A model generated the notes under the pieces. That model was not told the DNA's origin and ran no database searches. It worked only from the letters and a program-made list of their open reading frames with translations. Both the position numbers and the translations under genes were made by a program. From CALIKS01 sp964440295 (GTDB lineage Archaea > Thermoproteota > Nitrososphaeria_A > Caldarchaeales > Calditenuaceae), in NCBI GenBank assembly GCA_964440295.1, contig CAYTRT010000020.1, forward strand, positions 1 to 25,749: DNA of 25,749 nt. The letters are read 5' to 3'. Positions 7,690-15,747 of this stretch are shown here, piece by piece. How positions within the stretch are numbered: the first letter of the stretch is position 1; each line of letters starts with the position of its first letter.

Positions 7690-9240
7690 ATGGGACAAGA
7701 AAAAAATGTGGTTTCTAGACGCACATTTCTAGGTGCTGTAGGAGGGCTGGCCGTTGCTACTGTGGTTGGATGGGGACTTGCCGGGTACTATGCGTCACAG
7801 CCTCCAAAGGAGGTGGTTAGAACCGTTACTCAGACTCAAACAGTGACCCAGACAGTCACTCAGACATTGGGCGTTACCACTACTCCGCCGGCAACCACTA
7901 CTACTCTTCCGCCTCTCAGCAAGTTTGTAGATATCGAGTGGGGAATCTGGAGCTGGGGAGTTGAGCTCTGCAACGACAACGCTAGGATCTTCAACGAAAA
8001 TAACACGGACATGAAGCTCCACGTAACTGACTTGGGAGCAAACTACATGGCTAACCTGTTTGCAAGATATGCTGCAGGAGATCCTCCGGACATATATTAT
8101 GCCACTCCAGATATAGCATACGTTGTCCAGTACAGGAAGTGGGCTGCTGACATTGAGGACTACTTCCCAGAGGCTAGGAGATATTTAGACGATATCTATC
8201 CAGGAATGAGAGAGTTCTACATCAATCCGTTCACCGGCAAAGTACATGGTCTCTGCTATTGGGCAGGTCCCTACGTATTCGCCTACAACAAGAGACACCT
8301 GACCGAGGCTGGAATAGGCGCCCCGCCCAAAAACTACGACGAGGTGGCAGAGCAAGCCAAGATAATAAAGCAAAAAGGAATATGTGAGTATCCAATCGGA
8401 GCGCTTTGGTCTTGGGGATTCCCTGCCCTCTGGTACATGATAATGCTGGGATATCACGAACCAAAGCCAGGAACTCATTTCCTCTTTGACGAAGACCTGA
8501 ACCCGATATTCGACGATAAAGGCACTCCCTTCTTCGAGGCCGTAAAGTGGCTATTGGAGAGAGTCGTAGTAGACAAGACAATATCGCCAGGAATCAGGGA
8601 GTATGACGAGTCAGGAATAACTACGGCGTTGGGCTCTGGAACAGTCACCTTCTGTCCGAACTTACCAGACTACGACATAGCTGGCGCCAACGTGCCAGAG
8701 CTGAAGGAAAGCGGGAACATTACCATGTGTCTGAACCCAGGAACGGGCTACGCAGTGTATCACCCGACAAACTATAGCATCTCAACAAGATGCATGGAGA
8801 GAGGAAAAGATAACCAGATCGCCGTATGGCGTGTCATGCAATTCCTAGGAGGCAAAACCACAAACGCTAAACCCGACTTCGAAAAAGGAGAATACTTCGT
8901 CTGCAACAGGCTGATCAGACAGTATGGGGTCACGTCTGCTTATAGACCGGTAATGGAAGATCCGACAAACAAGGAGGTCTTAAGGAAGTTAAAGATAGAT
9001 CCTGACCTTCTATTGGCCCAGTACGAGAAGCTGACGACTATACTCTGGAGAGATCCCGTCCTAACGCCCTGGTGGGCAGACTGGTTCAGCTCACCAAGCA
9101 GCGAGGCCGGAGGAAGAGTCAAACCAAAATTTGAAGAATTCCTGACGGGAGCCAGATCATATAGCGATGCTGAGATTTTGAACTTCTTAAAGGAGATTGC
9201 TGAAGACTGGAAGAGGGCCAGGAAGGAGGCTGGAATGTAA
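7690..9240 (+). CDS. Extracellular solute-binding protein of a CUT1 sugar ABC transporter, Tat signal
   Basis: This 516-residue family 1 binding protein would capture the substrate outside the cell for the permeases encoded directly downstream. The N-terminus has a twin-arginine export motif SRRTFL (residues 9-14) followed by a hydrophobic stretch to about 34, so export of a folded protein by Tat is likely, with the signal perhaps kept as a membrane anchor. Residues 40-77 form a Thr/Gln/Pro-rich linker with TVTQ repeats, typical of glycosylated spacers on archaeal surface proteins. The rest is a Trp/Tyr-rich sugar-binding fold. ATG 7690 is preceded by gtgagg; a TTG at 7675 would add five residues and is possible from a leaderless transcript. 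The ligand is unknown. Confidence 0.9.
   Translation: MGQEKNVVSRRTFLGAVGGLAVATVVGWGLAGYYASQPPKEVVRTVTQTQTVTQTVTQTLGVTTTPPATTTTLPPLSKFVDIEWGIWSWGVELCNDNARIFNENNTDMKLHVTDLGANYMANLFARYAAGDPPDIYYATPDIAYVVQYRKWAADIEDYFPEARRYLDDIYPGMREFYINPFTGKVHGLCYWAGPYVFAYNKRHLTEAGIGAPPKNYDEVAEQAKIIKQKGICEYPIGALWSWGFPALWYMIMLGYHEPKPGTHFLFDEDLNPIFDDKGTPFFEAVKWLLERVVVDKTISPGIREYDESGITTALGSGTVTFCPNLPDYDIAGANVPELKESGNITMCLNPGTGYAVYHPTNYSISTRCMERGKDNQIAVWRVMQFLGGKTTNAKPDFEKGEYFVCNRLIRQYGVTSAYRPVMEDPTNKEVLRKLKIDPDLLLAQYEKLTTILWRDPVLTPWWADWFSSPSSEAGGRVKPKFEEFLTGARSYSDAEILNFLKEIAEDWKRARKEAGM
7822..7866 (+). repeat. TVTQ tandem repeat in the binding-protein linker
   Basis: Codons 45-59 of the binding protein encode TVTQ-TQ-TVTQ-TVTQ-T. 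The repeat units use different codons (gtt/gtg/gtc, act/acc), so the amino acid pattern is kept while the DNA differs. This suggests selection on the protein, probably for a flexible O-glycosylated spacer, and not recent slippage. Confidence 0.6.
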
Positions 9241-9241
9241 G

Positions 9242-10126
9242 GTGGCTTCAAAGACAGTGACGCTACTGATCTGTCTAATACCCGCTCTAACACCACTTTT
9301 TTTGTTTGGTTTTTACCCTCTTGCATATGCATTTTATCTCAGCTTTACATTCTATAATTTAAAATCCCCAATCGAACCATATTTTTATGGGCTCGGCAAC
9401 TACGGAGACTTGGCAAATGATCCGGTATTCATTAGGGCTTTACAATCGACAGGCTTATTTGCCCTGATAACGGTGCCGCTAATTACGCTTATATCGCTTG
9501 GACAGGCGCTCCTACTGGCAAGCCAGTTTAAAGGAGTGAAATATTTCCAAGTCCTTGCACTACTTCCTTGGGGAATTCCCCTCGTTGTTAGTTCATCGGT
9601 TTACAGACTGTTCTTTGACTTTAATTTCGGGCTCTTTAATGACTTAATGGTTAAATTAGGACTCATTAAACAGTACGTTTCATGGCTGTCTATGCCCTGG
9701 CCTGCATTGTTTATCGTGGCGTTGGCACATGTCTGGGTTAACACTCCTTTGCCGACGCTTCTTATCTTAGCAGGTATACAGTCAATACCTAAGGAGCTCT
9801 ATGAAGCTGCCATGATAGATGGTGCAAAAACCTTTTCTCGCTTCAGAATGGTTACTTGGAACTGGCTCAGGCCAATTATGCTGATAGTGCTGGTCTACTC
9901 TTCACTGAGTGCTTTATGGTGTTTTGACCCGATATATGTCATTACGGCCGGAGGACCAGCAGACTTCACGAAACTAATAACGTTCTACACCTATGAAAAG
10001 ATGTTTAGCTATCTCAACTTTGGTCAAGCGGGCGCAATCACTATACTCGTCTTAGGATTGACGGGGCTACTAATCTACGCGTACTTCAGGGCGCTGAGGC
10101 TTGGACGCGTGAGATTAAGGGTGTGA
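9242..10126 (+). CDS. CUT1 sugar ABC transporter permease 1 (MalF/UgpA-like)
   Basis: This 294-residue integral membrane subunit has about six membrane helices. The EAA coupling loop is visible (LYEAAMIDGAKTFSRFRMVT, then Pro near the next helix), which docks on the ATPases. An open frame upstream to 9197 would overlap the binding-protein gene by 44 bp. I prefer the GTG at 9242, one base after the previous stop, with aggagg about 12 nt upstream, because translation from there begins just before the first membrane helix. It forms the translocation pore with permease 2. It sits in an operon with the binding protein and permease 2; the ATPase genes lie 5 kb upstream on the same strand. Confidence 0.92.
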   Translation: MASKTVTLLICLIPALTPLFLFGFYPLAYAFYLSFTFYNLKSPIEPYFYGLGNYGDLANDPVFIRALQSTGLFALITVPLITLISLGQALLLASQFKGVKYFQVLALLPWGIPLVVSSSVYRLFFDFNFGLFNDLMVKLGLIKQYVSWLSMPWPALFIVALAHVWVNTPLPTLLILAGIQSIPKELYEAAMIDGAKTFSRFRMVTWNWLRPIMLIVLVYSSLSALWCFDPIYVITAGGPADFTKLITFYTYEKMFSYLNFGQAGAITILVLGLTGLLIYAYFRALRLGRVRLRV

Positions 10127-10132
10127 TGAGTC

Positions 10133-11029
10133 ATGGCGCAGAACACAAAGAAAACTAACATCGGATTATACATCGCTGCACTTGTCCTCGCATTGTGGAT
10201 CCTCTTCCCGATTTATTGGATGACAAACCTAAGTCTACAAACAGAGAAAGAGATATACAGTGTACCTCCATATTATTTCCCACCTAACCCAAACACAAAT
10301 AACTACTGGTTCATCTTTGATATCGAGGCGGCCGTCAAATATTTCTTAGAGCAGGGGATGTCTTTATTCCTGTTTATTCCCGGTTCAATCAAGGAATTCC
10401 CAAGGGCCATCATTAACAGTGTAATCATTGCCACAGTAGTCATGGTTTATAACTTAATTGCCGGCATGCTGGGCTCTTTCGCACTCACTAGGATTAGGTT
10501 TAAGGGAGCGATGCCACTATTCTATCTTTCAATAGTGGGCAGGTTACTCCCACCAGTAGTTATAGCTGTTCCATACTACGTAATAATTAGAAGCATCGGA
10601 CTGCTGGATACTTTACTGTCAGTAATTATGGTCCACATCATGTTCACGATGCCATTCACAATATGGATACTGAACACATATCTCCTAGGGATACCGACAG
10701 ACATAGAGGACGCCGCTAGGGTCGATGGATACTCATACTTTGAAATATTAAGAAAGGTTACATTCCCAATAATTAAACCGGCAATCGTTGCAATTGCAAT
10801 AACTTCATTCATGATATCTTACGGCGAATTCTTCTTTGCACTGTTATTGACTAAGACGGCTGCATCAAGAACGATTCCAGTAATTATCGGGTCAGCCATG
10901 TCTGAGCCAAGAGTCGTCAAAGGACTGATATGTGCAATGGGCGTACTCGCCATGCTGCCCGCCATGGTTATCATAATAATCTTCAGGAGATACTTGATAA
11001 GAGGACTAGTCGCAGGAGCAGTCAAGTAA
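10133..11029 (+). CDS. CUT1 sugar ABC transporter permease 2 (MalG/UgpE-like)
   Basis: This 298-residue membrane subunit partners permease 1. A first helix near residues 10-30 is followed by an external segment (about 30-85) rich in Pro, Tyr and Asn, then five more helices. The EAA loop reads IEDAARVDGYSYFEILRKVT with the expected Pro-rich follow-up (FPIIKPA). The ATG at 10133 comes six bases after the previous stop; gtgatgag upstream may serve as the ribosome binding site. It is the last gene of the operon and a T-rich stretch follows. MalG-type subunits set the energy coupling to the ATPase pair, so the two unequal EAA loops may each prefer one of the two unequal ATPases; that is inference. 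Confidence 0.92.
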   Translation: MAQNTKKTNIGLYIAALVLALWILFPIYWMTNLSLQTEKEIYSVPPYYFPPNPNTNNYWFIFDIEAAVKYFLEQGMSLFLFIPGSIKEFPRAIINSVIIATVVMVYNLIAGMLGSFALTRIRFKGAMPLFYLSIVGRLLPPVVIAVPYYVIIRSIGLLDTLLSVIMVHIMFTMPFTIWILNTYLLGIPTDIEDAARVDGYSYFEILRKVTFPIIKPAIVAIAITSFMISYGEFFFALLLTKTAASRTIPVIIGSAMSEPRVVKGLICAMGVLAMLPAMVIIIIFRRYLIRGLVAGAVK

Positions 11030-11044
11030 ATTTAAAAAGCATAA

Positions 11045-11063
11045 ATTATTTTTTATTTTTTCT
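11045..11063 (+). terminator. T-rich terminator between convergent permease and aguA genes
   Basis: The stretch attattttttattttttct in the 51-bp gap after the permease operon is a strong U-tract for plus-strand transcription. The gap has no hairpin that I can see, which fits archaeal intrinsic termination. Confidence 0.5.
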
Positions 11064-11080
11064 CAATATAGTGCTGATCT

Positions 11081-12127
11081 CTAGCGATGCATCGGTTCTT
11101 GAAGGGTTACGCAGTGTATTCCGCCCAAACCATAGAATAGTTCGCTGCAATTTACGGGCACTACTTCTTTATTACTGAGTGCTTCTTGGATAATGTTTAT
11201 TGCTACTTCGTCCTCTTTGACGCCAAAGACTGGGACTAGTATATTTTTATTGCCTATGTAAAAGTTGGCGTACGTCGCCGGTACCTTCTCATTGAGGACC
11301 TCTACGTCGAGTGGAAGCGGCAAGAATAATAGCTCGAGTTCTAGTCCGTATCTTTCGATCCACATCTCTAACTCTCTTTTGCTTTCATTCATTATGTCCC
11401 TGTTAGGGCCGCTGTGTCTGTCATCCCATACTAGCAGTAATTTGTCTTTGTATACGAATCTGCAGAAAACGTCGATGTGTCCATCCGTGTCGTCACCGAT
11501 AAGGCCTCGCCTTAGCCATATGGCTTCCTTAATTCCTAGATATTCATTCAGCGCGGTTTCGATTTTCCTTTTAGTGAGTCCGGGGTTTCTATTGCTGTTT
11601 AGTATTGATTCTTCAGTCATTATTGCTAGGCCTTCTCCGTTTGTATCTATTGCCCCACCCTCAAACACGATGTTCGATACGAATACTTCAGCGCCGGTAT
11701 CTAGTAGTAGCTTCATCCCAGCGTCGTTGTCTTCTGCTAGGTCTGAATATTTTCCTCCCCAGGCATTGAAGATCCACTTGACGCCTCCAAGCCTATTTTC
11801 ACGGTTTATTATGAATGTCGGGCCATAGTCTCTGACCCAGACGTCTACTGTTTTTATTTGACGGAAATCAACACCCTTAGTTCCCACGCCGTGCATTTCG
11901 AGCTTCTCTTCAACTATGCTGATCCAGCCTTCATCATCAATCATTATCTTGACTCTCTCATACCTTCTCAGCGCCTCAACGATGTCGCAGTAAGTCTCCT
12001 CGACTTTCGGCAATATCTTTTCAGGAAACGTGTCTTTATTCTTAGGCCAAGATATCCAAGTAGCCGCGTGTGGCTCCCACTCGGCGGGTAGGCGGTAACC
12101 AAGAGTTTTTGGATTGTGTTGAGTCAT
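11081..12127 (-). CDS. aguA: Agmatine deiminase
   Basis: This 348-residue enzyme of the guanidine-modifying superfamily hydrolyses agmatine to N-carbamoylputrescine and ammonia. Catalytic landmarks are WVRDYGPTF with Asp100, the FEGGAIDTNG strand (155-164), GDDTDGHID with His217, and the nucleophile Cys339 in GGIHCVTLQEP near the C-terminus, matching the family motif. The length matches bacterial and plant enzymes (about 340-370). The start ATG overlaps the stop of the upstream amidase gene by four bases (ATGA), so the two proteins are translationally coupled and act one after the other in putrescine synthesis. In a thermophile the true substrate might instead be N1-aminopropylagmatine; the sequence does not decide this. 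Confidence 0.92.
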   Translation of the reverse strand: MTQHNPKTLGYRLPAEWEPHAATWISWPKNKDTFPEKILPKVEETYCDIVEALRRYERVKIMIDDEGWISIVEEKLEMHGVGTKGVDFRQIKTVDVWVRDYGPTFIINRENRLGGVKWIFNAWGGKYSDLAEDNDAGMKLLLDTGAEVFVSNIVFEGGAIDTNGEGLAIMTEESILNSNRNPGLTKRKIETALNEYLGIKEAIWLRRGLIGDDTDGHIDVFCRFVYKDKLLLVWDDRHSGPNRDIMNESKRELEMWIERYGLELELLFLPLPLDVEVLNEKVPATYANFYIGNKNILVPVFGVKEDEVAINIIQEALSNKEVVPVNCSELFYGLGGIHCVTLQEPMHR

Positions 12128-12966
12128 TTCCTGACTATTCTCCTATAAGTGTTTGGTCTTCGATTTTCTAAGAATCCCCACCCACTCCTGATTTTTTGAT
12201 TAAGTTCTAGATCGACTTCTGCGATGAGTATTTCCTCCCCTTCTCCACCCATTACGAGTATTTTTCCAAATGCGTCGCAGACGAAAGAGCTTCCCCAGAA
12301 ATTTATGCGTCCTTCCTTTCCAGCCCTGTTGACTGCTACGATGGTAGTTGCGTTTGATATGGCGTGGCCTCTATGGACCGTGATCCATGCATCCCTCCAG
12401 CTTCCCTCTTCCTGCGCGATTCCCTCCACAGTTCCTATTGCTGATGGATAGAAAATAATGTCTGCACCCATGAGCGTGTTGATCCTAGCGACCTCGGGAA
12501 ACCACTGGTCATAACATATCGAGACACCGATATTTCCGATGCTTGTCTCGAAGACTCTGTATCCGAGATTTCCCGGAGAAAAATAGCTCTTCTCATAAAA
12601 ACATTCGTCGTGAGGCAGGTGCATTTTTCTATACTTTCCGAGGAGCCTACCATCGGAGTCAAAGACTAGCGAGGTGTTGTAGAACCGCGTACCTGCATTC
12701 TCGCAAAGCGACCCAGCCACCAAGACTACGTTGTTTCTCCTCGCCGCCTCTGATAAAGATCTCGTAACTTCTCCCGGAATCTTCTCCCAGTGAGGAGGGC
12801 TGCCCCCGAGTTCTTGAGGAAAATAATGGGTCATGAAAAGTTCGGGTAAGCATACAACGTCTACCCCCCTCTCCGCCGCCTCGCTGATCATTAATAACGC
12901 CTTTTTCAGGTTCTCGGAAGGATTCTTAGACATCATCATCTGCAATAATCCAATATTCACTTTCAT
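12124..12966 (-). CDS. aguB: N-carbamoylputrescine amidase (nitrilase superfamily)
   Basis: This 280-residue member of the carbon-nitrogen hydrolase family releases carbamate (CO2 and ammonia) from N-carbamoylputrescine to give putrescine. The catalytic triad is clear: Glu42 (LPELF), Lys114 (YRKMHLP) and Cys151 (SICYDQWFPE). The EKSYFSPGN segment and RRPNTY near the C-terminus resemble AguB-type enzymes. The assignment among nitrilases rests on these motifs plus the overlapping aguA gene directly downstream. It starts at ATG 12964-12966 with a ggtag element about 8 bases upstream. The promoter lies in the divergent 103-bp gap shared with the aminotransferase gene. Confidence 0.9.
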   Translation of the reverse strand: MKVNIGLLQMMMSKNPSENLKKALLMISEAAERGVDVVCLPELFMTHYFPQELGGSPPHWEKIPGEVTRSLSEAARRNNVVLVAGSLCENAGTRFYNTSLVFDSDGRLLGKYRKMHLPHDECFYEKSYFSPGNLGYRVFETSIGNIGVSICYDQWFPEVARINTLMGADIIFYPSAIGTVEGIAQEEGSWRDAWITVHRGHAISNATTIVAVNRAGKEGRINFWGSSFVCDAFGKILVMGGEGEEILIAEVDLELNQKIRSGWGFLENRRPNTYRRIVRK

Positions 12967-12998
12967 GTACTACCACTCAGAATCGGGAGAGTCTCTTG

Positions 12999-13013
12999 TT
13001 ATAATCTTTATGC
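12999..13013 (-). promoter_or_regulatory. Promoter region of the aguB-aguA operon
   Basis: On the minus strand, ggcataaagattataac lies about 33-47 bp before the aguB ATG at 12966. It can place a TATA box that leaves a short leader holding the ggtag element. The exact box is uncertain. Confidence 0.35.
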
Positions 13014-13030
13014 CTTAAACTAATGGTAGC

Positions 13031-13047
13031 CTTTAAAAATTTTAAAG
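13031..13047 (+). promoter_or_regulatory. TATA box of the aminotransferase gene
   Basis: The sequence ctttaaaaattttaaag, itself an almost perfect palindrome, lies 23-39 bp upstream of the ATG at 13070. That is TATA-to-start spacing for a leaderless or nearly leaderless transcript. Confidence 0.45.
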
Positions 13048-13069
13048 AGCGTGACTTAAGTATCTTGCT

Positions 13070-14263
13070 ATGCCTTTAGGGGAATCAGTCGGGGAGCAGT
13101 CACTAACTCGGCGAAGATTATTGATGATTCCCGGCCCCACTGAATGTTTAGACGAAGTGTTAGAGAGCATGGCTAGGTCTCCTCCTGCGCATTATATGGA
13201 CGAATTTGTCCCAATTTATGAAGAAGTAATTAAGATGCTGAAGCAACTTTATGGTACTAAGTCAGACGTATTTTTAATTACTGGGTCGGGCTCGGCTGGG
13301 CTTGAAGCATCTGTAGTGAGTTTAATTGAGCCTGGTGACAAAGTTGTTGCCGATGATTATTACCTAAAATTTCTAGAGGTCGTCGGTGCTAAGGTAATAT
13401 TGCTTGAGAGGGAGCGGGGAGAAGCAATTACGCCAAGCATAATTGAGAGGACTCTAAAGAAAGAGCATGGCGTCAAGGCTGTCGCCATCGCACATAATGA
13501 CACGGCACAGGGCATAACTAATCCCATCAATGAGATAGGCGAGGTCGTAAAAAATTACGGCGCCCTCTTTATAGTTGATGCCGTATCATCATTGGGTGGG
13601 ATGCCGATAAAATTTGATGAATGGTGCATCGACGTATGTTCGTCAGGTACTCAGAAGGCTCTCTCAGCTCCTCCCGGGTTGGCTCCCATAGCTGTAAGTG
13701 AACGTGCATGGGAAGTTATCATGAATAGAAAGACTCCCATCCCAAGTAGGTACTTAAACTTGCTTAGTTATCGAGAGGCAATTGAAAAACATGGTCAATG
13801 GCATCCAACACCTTTTACTACGTCAACATCACTAGTAGTGGGCCTTTATGCTTCTCTTAAATCAATTATGAGCGAGGGATTGGATAAAGTTTATGAGAGA
13901 CATGCTAAGGCTGCATCAGCTGTGAGGGAGTCATTAAAAGCAGCTGGGCTTAAATTGCTGGTTAAGGACGAGAGATACGCGTCTAATACCGTTACGGCAG
14001 TTATTTGGCCTGAAAGATATAGCTATGAAAAGTTCTGGTATCTTTTGTACGATAAGTATAGAGTAATGATTGGCAATCCTCCAGTTCAATGGGTATCTTG
14101 GCCGATTTTTAGAGGATGCTTTAGGATAGGACATATGGGCAGAACAGCGAAGCGAGATCACATAATGTATACAATCTCAGCGATAGAAAATGCTCTTCTC
14201 GAGATTTCGTACCCAATCAAGACAGGAACCATGACGGAAGCAGCAGAAAGGATATTAACGTAA
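13070..14263 (+). CDS. Class V PLP-dependent aminotransferase (alanine-glyoxylate/serine-pyruvate type)
   Basis: This 397-residue enzyme has the fold-type I PLP signature: MIPGPTE near the N-terminus, GSGSAGLEA (72-80) for phosphate binding, Asp170 in VDAVSSLGG for the pyridine nitrogen, and the Schiff-base Lys196 in SSGTQKALSAPPGL. These place it with alanine-glyoxylate, serine-glyoxylate and serine-pyruvate aminotransferases; archaeal members are often involved in glycine/serine or phosphoserine metabolism. The usual HxETSTG segment reads HNDTAQGITNP (142-152), so the substrate-side loop differs from the standard enzyme and substrate prediction is weak. Its ATG follows a TATA box at leaderless spacing. 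It stands alone, divergent from aguB. Confidence 0.87.
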   Translation: MPLGESVGEQSLTRRRLLMIPGPTECLDEVLESMARSPPAHYMDEFVPIYEEVIKMLKQLYGTKSDVFLITGSGSAGLEASVVSLIEPGDKVVADDYYLKFLEVVGAKVILLERERGEAITPSIIERTLKKEHGVKAVAIAHNDTAQGITNPINEIGEVVKNYGALFIVDAVSSLGGMPIKFDEWCIDVCSSGTQKALSAPPGLAPIAVSERAWEVIMNRKTPIPSRYLNLLSYREAIEKHGQWHPTPFTTSTSLVVGLYASLKSIMSEGLDKVYERHAKAASAVRESLKAAGLKLLVKDERYASNTVTAVIWPERYSYEKFWYLLYDKYRVMIGNPPVQWVSWPIFRGCFRIGHMGRTAKRDHIMYTISAIENALLEISYPIKTGTMTEAAERILT

Positions 14264-14277
14264 TTGCTGTTGTTTAT

Positions 14278-14287
14278 ACATATAAAT
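14278..14287 (+). promoter_or_regulatory. TATA box of the MscS channel gene
   Basis: The element acatataaat is centred about 22 bp from ATG 14305 and 37 bp from ATG 14320. It suggests a separate transcript for the channel gene beginning near 14308. Confidence 0.4.
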
Positions 14288-14319
14288 CGCTTCTTACTCA
14301 TCAGATGGGAGAGATGCTC

Positions 14320-15363
14320 ATGGATGTGTTTGAGCAGTACTTTCTCGCTATGCTTGTGCTGCTCGTCTCAGTCGTGATAGGCCTTGCAATCCGCCAAACC
14401 ATGAAATACCTGCTGAAGAGATGGGCCGAGCGCACTGAGACAAAGATAGACGACATAATCATAAATGCGATTAAGAATCCGATTATAATTTGGTTCTTGT
14501 TGGCTGGAATTTACGGTGCGTTAACCTTTGTTTCTATTCCGTCAGACATTCTGGAATATGTGGAGAAAGGAGTTTTGGCGTTGATAATTTTCTCGATTAC
14601 ATTAACGCTTGCCAACATCACGAGTGGGCTCATTAAGTATTATGGAACGAAGCTGGGCGTAACGCTTCAGGTCACAGGACTCGGGCAGTTCCTCGCAAAG
14701 GCCGCTATAATATCGATAGGCATAGTCATCCTTCTCGCAGAGCTTGGAATTGAGATCACTCCTCTTATAGCCTCGCTTGGCATCGGCGCATTGGCAGTAG
14801 CGCTCGCCCTTCAGGATACTCTATCCAACATCTTTGCCGGATTCTACATCTTGGCCGATAGACCGATAAGGATTGGTGACTACATCATGGTCGAGGGTGC
14901 GGGTGAAGGCTATGTCATAGATGTTGGGTGGAGGTCGACAAAGATCAGGACGCTCCAGAACAACGTGGTAATAATTCCCAATAAGAAGCTCGCAGAATCA
15001 GTCATAACAAACTACTATCTGCCCGATAAGCCGGTGTCTGTCCTCATAAACATAGGAGTCAGCTACAAGGAGGATCCGGAGAGGGTTGAGAAGATTCTCC
15101 TCGAGGAGGCATTAAAAGCGTCTAAGGAGATTCCCGGAATGCTGGAGGACCCTGCGCCATTCGTGAGATTCCTTCCAGGCCCAGGAGAATACTCCCTCAA
15201 CTTCACCATAATTTGCAGGGCGCGAGAATTTACGGATCAATACTTGATAAGGCATGAGATGTACAAGAGGATATTCAAGCGGTTCAGGGAGGAGGGAATC
15301 GAGATCCCATTCCCAATCCGCACGGTCTATCTCAGAGAAGAGGGAAAGAAAAGAAGACGCTAA
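14320..15363 (+). CDS. MscS-family small-conductance mechanosensitive channel
   Basis: This 347-residue membrane protein has three or more helices in the first 165 residues, then the MscS pore helix and beta domain. The Gly/Ala-rich helix IASLGIGALAVALALQD (about 150-166) lines the pore, followed by DTLSNIFAGFYI and the beta-domain hallmark RPIRIGDYI...GYVIDVGWRSTKIRT, then PNKKLAESVITNY. Such channels open under membrane tension to release solutes after osmotic downshock. The length is slightly above E. coli MscS (286) because of an extra N-terminal helix. ATG 14320 has ggga/gag at good spacing; ATGs at 14305 and 14314 are in-frame alternatives and 14305 would give 352 residues. Confidence 0.92.
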   Translation: MDVFEQYFLAMLVLLVSVVIGLAIRQTMKYLLKRWAERTETKIDDIIINAIKNPIIIWFLLAGIYGALTFVSIPSDILEYVEKGVLALIIFSITLTLANITSGLIKYYGTKLGVTLQVTGLGQFLAKAAIISIGIVILLAELGIEITPLIASLGIGALAVALALQDTLSNIFAGFYILADRPIRIGDYIMVEGAGEGYVIDVGWRSTKIRTLQNNVVIIPNKKLAESVITNYYLPDKPVSVLINIGVSYKEDPERVEKILLEEALKASKEIPGMLEDPAPFVRFLPGPGEYSLNFTIICRAREFTDQYLIRHEMYKRIFKRFREEGIEIPFPIRTVYLREEGKKRRR

Positions 15364-15402
15364 CTTGTCCTTCAATAATTTTTGAACCTGCTTGCTGAAT
15401 AA

Positions 15403-15747
15403 TTATTTCTTCTCTCTCGTTGAGTCGATGACCCACTTGAGATAGGCTTCGCTGACTTTATCTGCTTCTATCTCTATGAATTCTGGAACTTCGTATGGAT
15501 GTTCCCTCATAACTACTTCTTTAAGCGTCTCTGCCTTATCCCTCGTAGTCTTGAAGATCAATAATACCTCGTCTGACTCTTCTATGTTTTCTTTCCACCA
15601 GTAAATAGAGTTAACTTTAACTATGTTTACGCAGGCTGCGAGTCTGCGGTTGATTATGCTTCTACACCATGCCAGATAGTCCGACTCAACGGGATACGTG
15701 ACTAAGACTATGGATAGGCTGGGCTCTGAGGTATTCGTGCTGGTCAT
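15403..15747 (-). CDS. cutA: CutA1 divalent-cation tolerance protein
   Basis: This 114-residue protein is of typical CutA size. Recognisable segments are VLVTYPVESDYLAW near the N-terminus, the NRRLAACVNIV strand, SIYWWKENIEESDEVLLIFKT, and HPYEVPEFIEIEADKVSEAYLKWV, which closely matches the family's HPYExPEI motif. CutA forms very stable trimers with a ferredoxin-like fold, abundant in hyperthermophiles; copper tolerance is its named role but the true function is unsettled. The ATG follows the stop codon of the phospholipase D-like gene with no gap, so the two are almost certainly co-transcribed. Confidence 0.93.
   Translation of the reverse strand: MTSTNTSEPSLSIVLVTYPVESDYLAWCRSIINRRLAACVNIVKVNSIYWWKENIEESDEVLLIFKTTRDKAETLKEVVMREHPYEVPEFIEIEADKVSEAYLKWVIDSTREKK

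Noticed and set aside
8185..8581. Two antisense open frames inside the sugar-binding protein gene
   Set aside because: They overlap each other and the binding-protein frame and lack motifs; shadows of a codon-biased gene.
9197..9241. N-terminal extension of permease 1 into the binding-protein gene
   Set aside because: The extension is basic and Gly-rich, overlaps 44 bp of real coding sequence, and the GTG at 9242 begins just before the first membrane helix with an aggagg upstream.
11265..11828. A 187-codon open frame antisense to the agmatine deiminase gene
   Set aside because: It is Ser/Leu-rich low-complexity in translation, has no recognisable motif and lies wholly opposite a gene with intact catalytic residues; it is a frame shadow.
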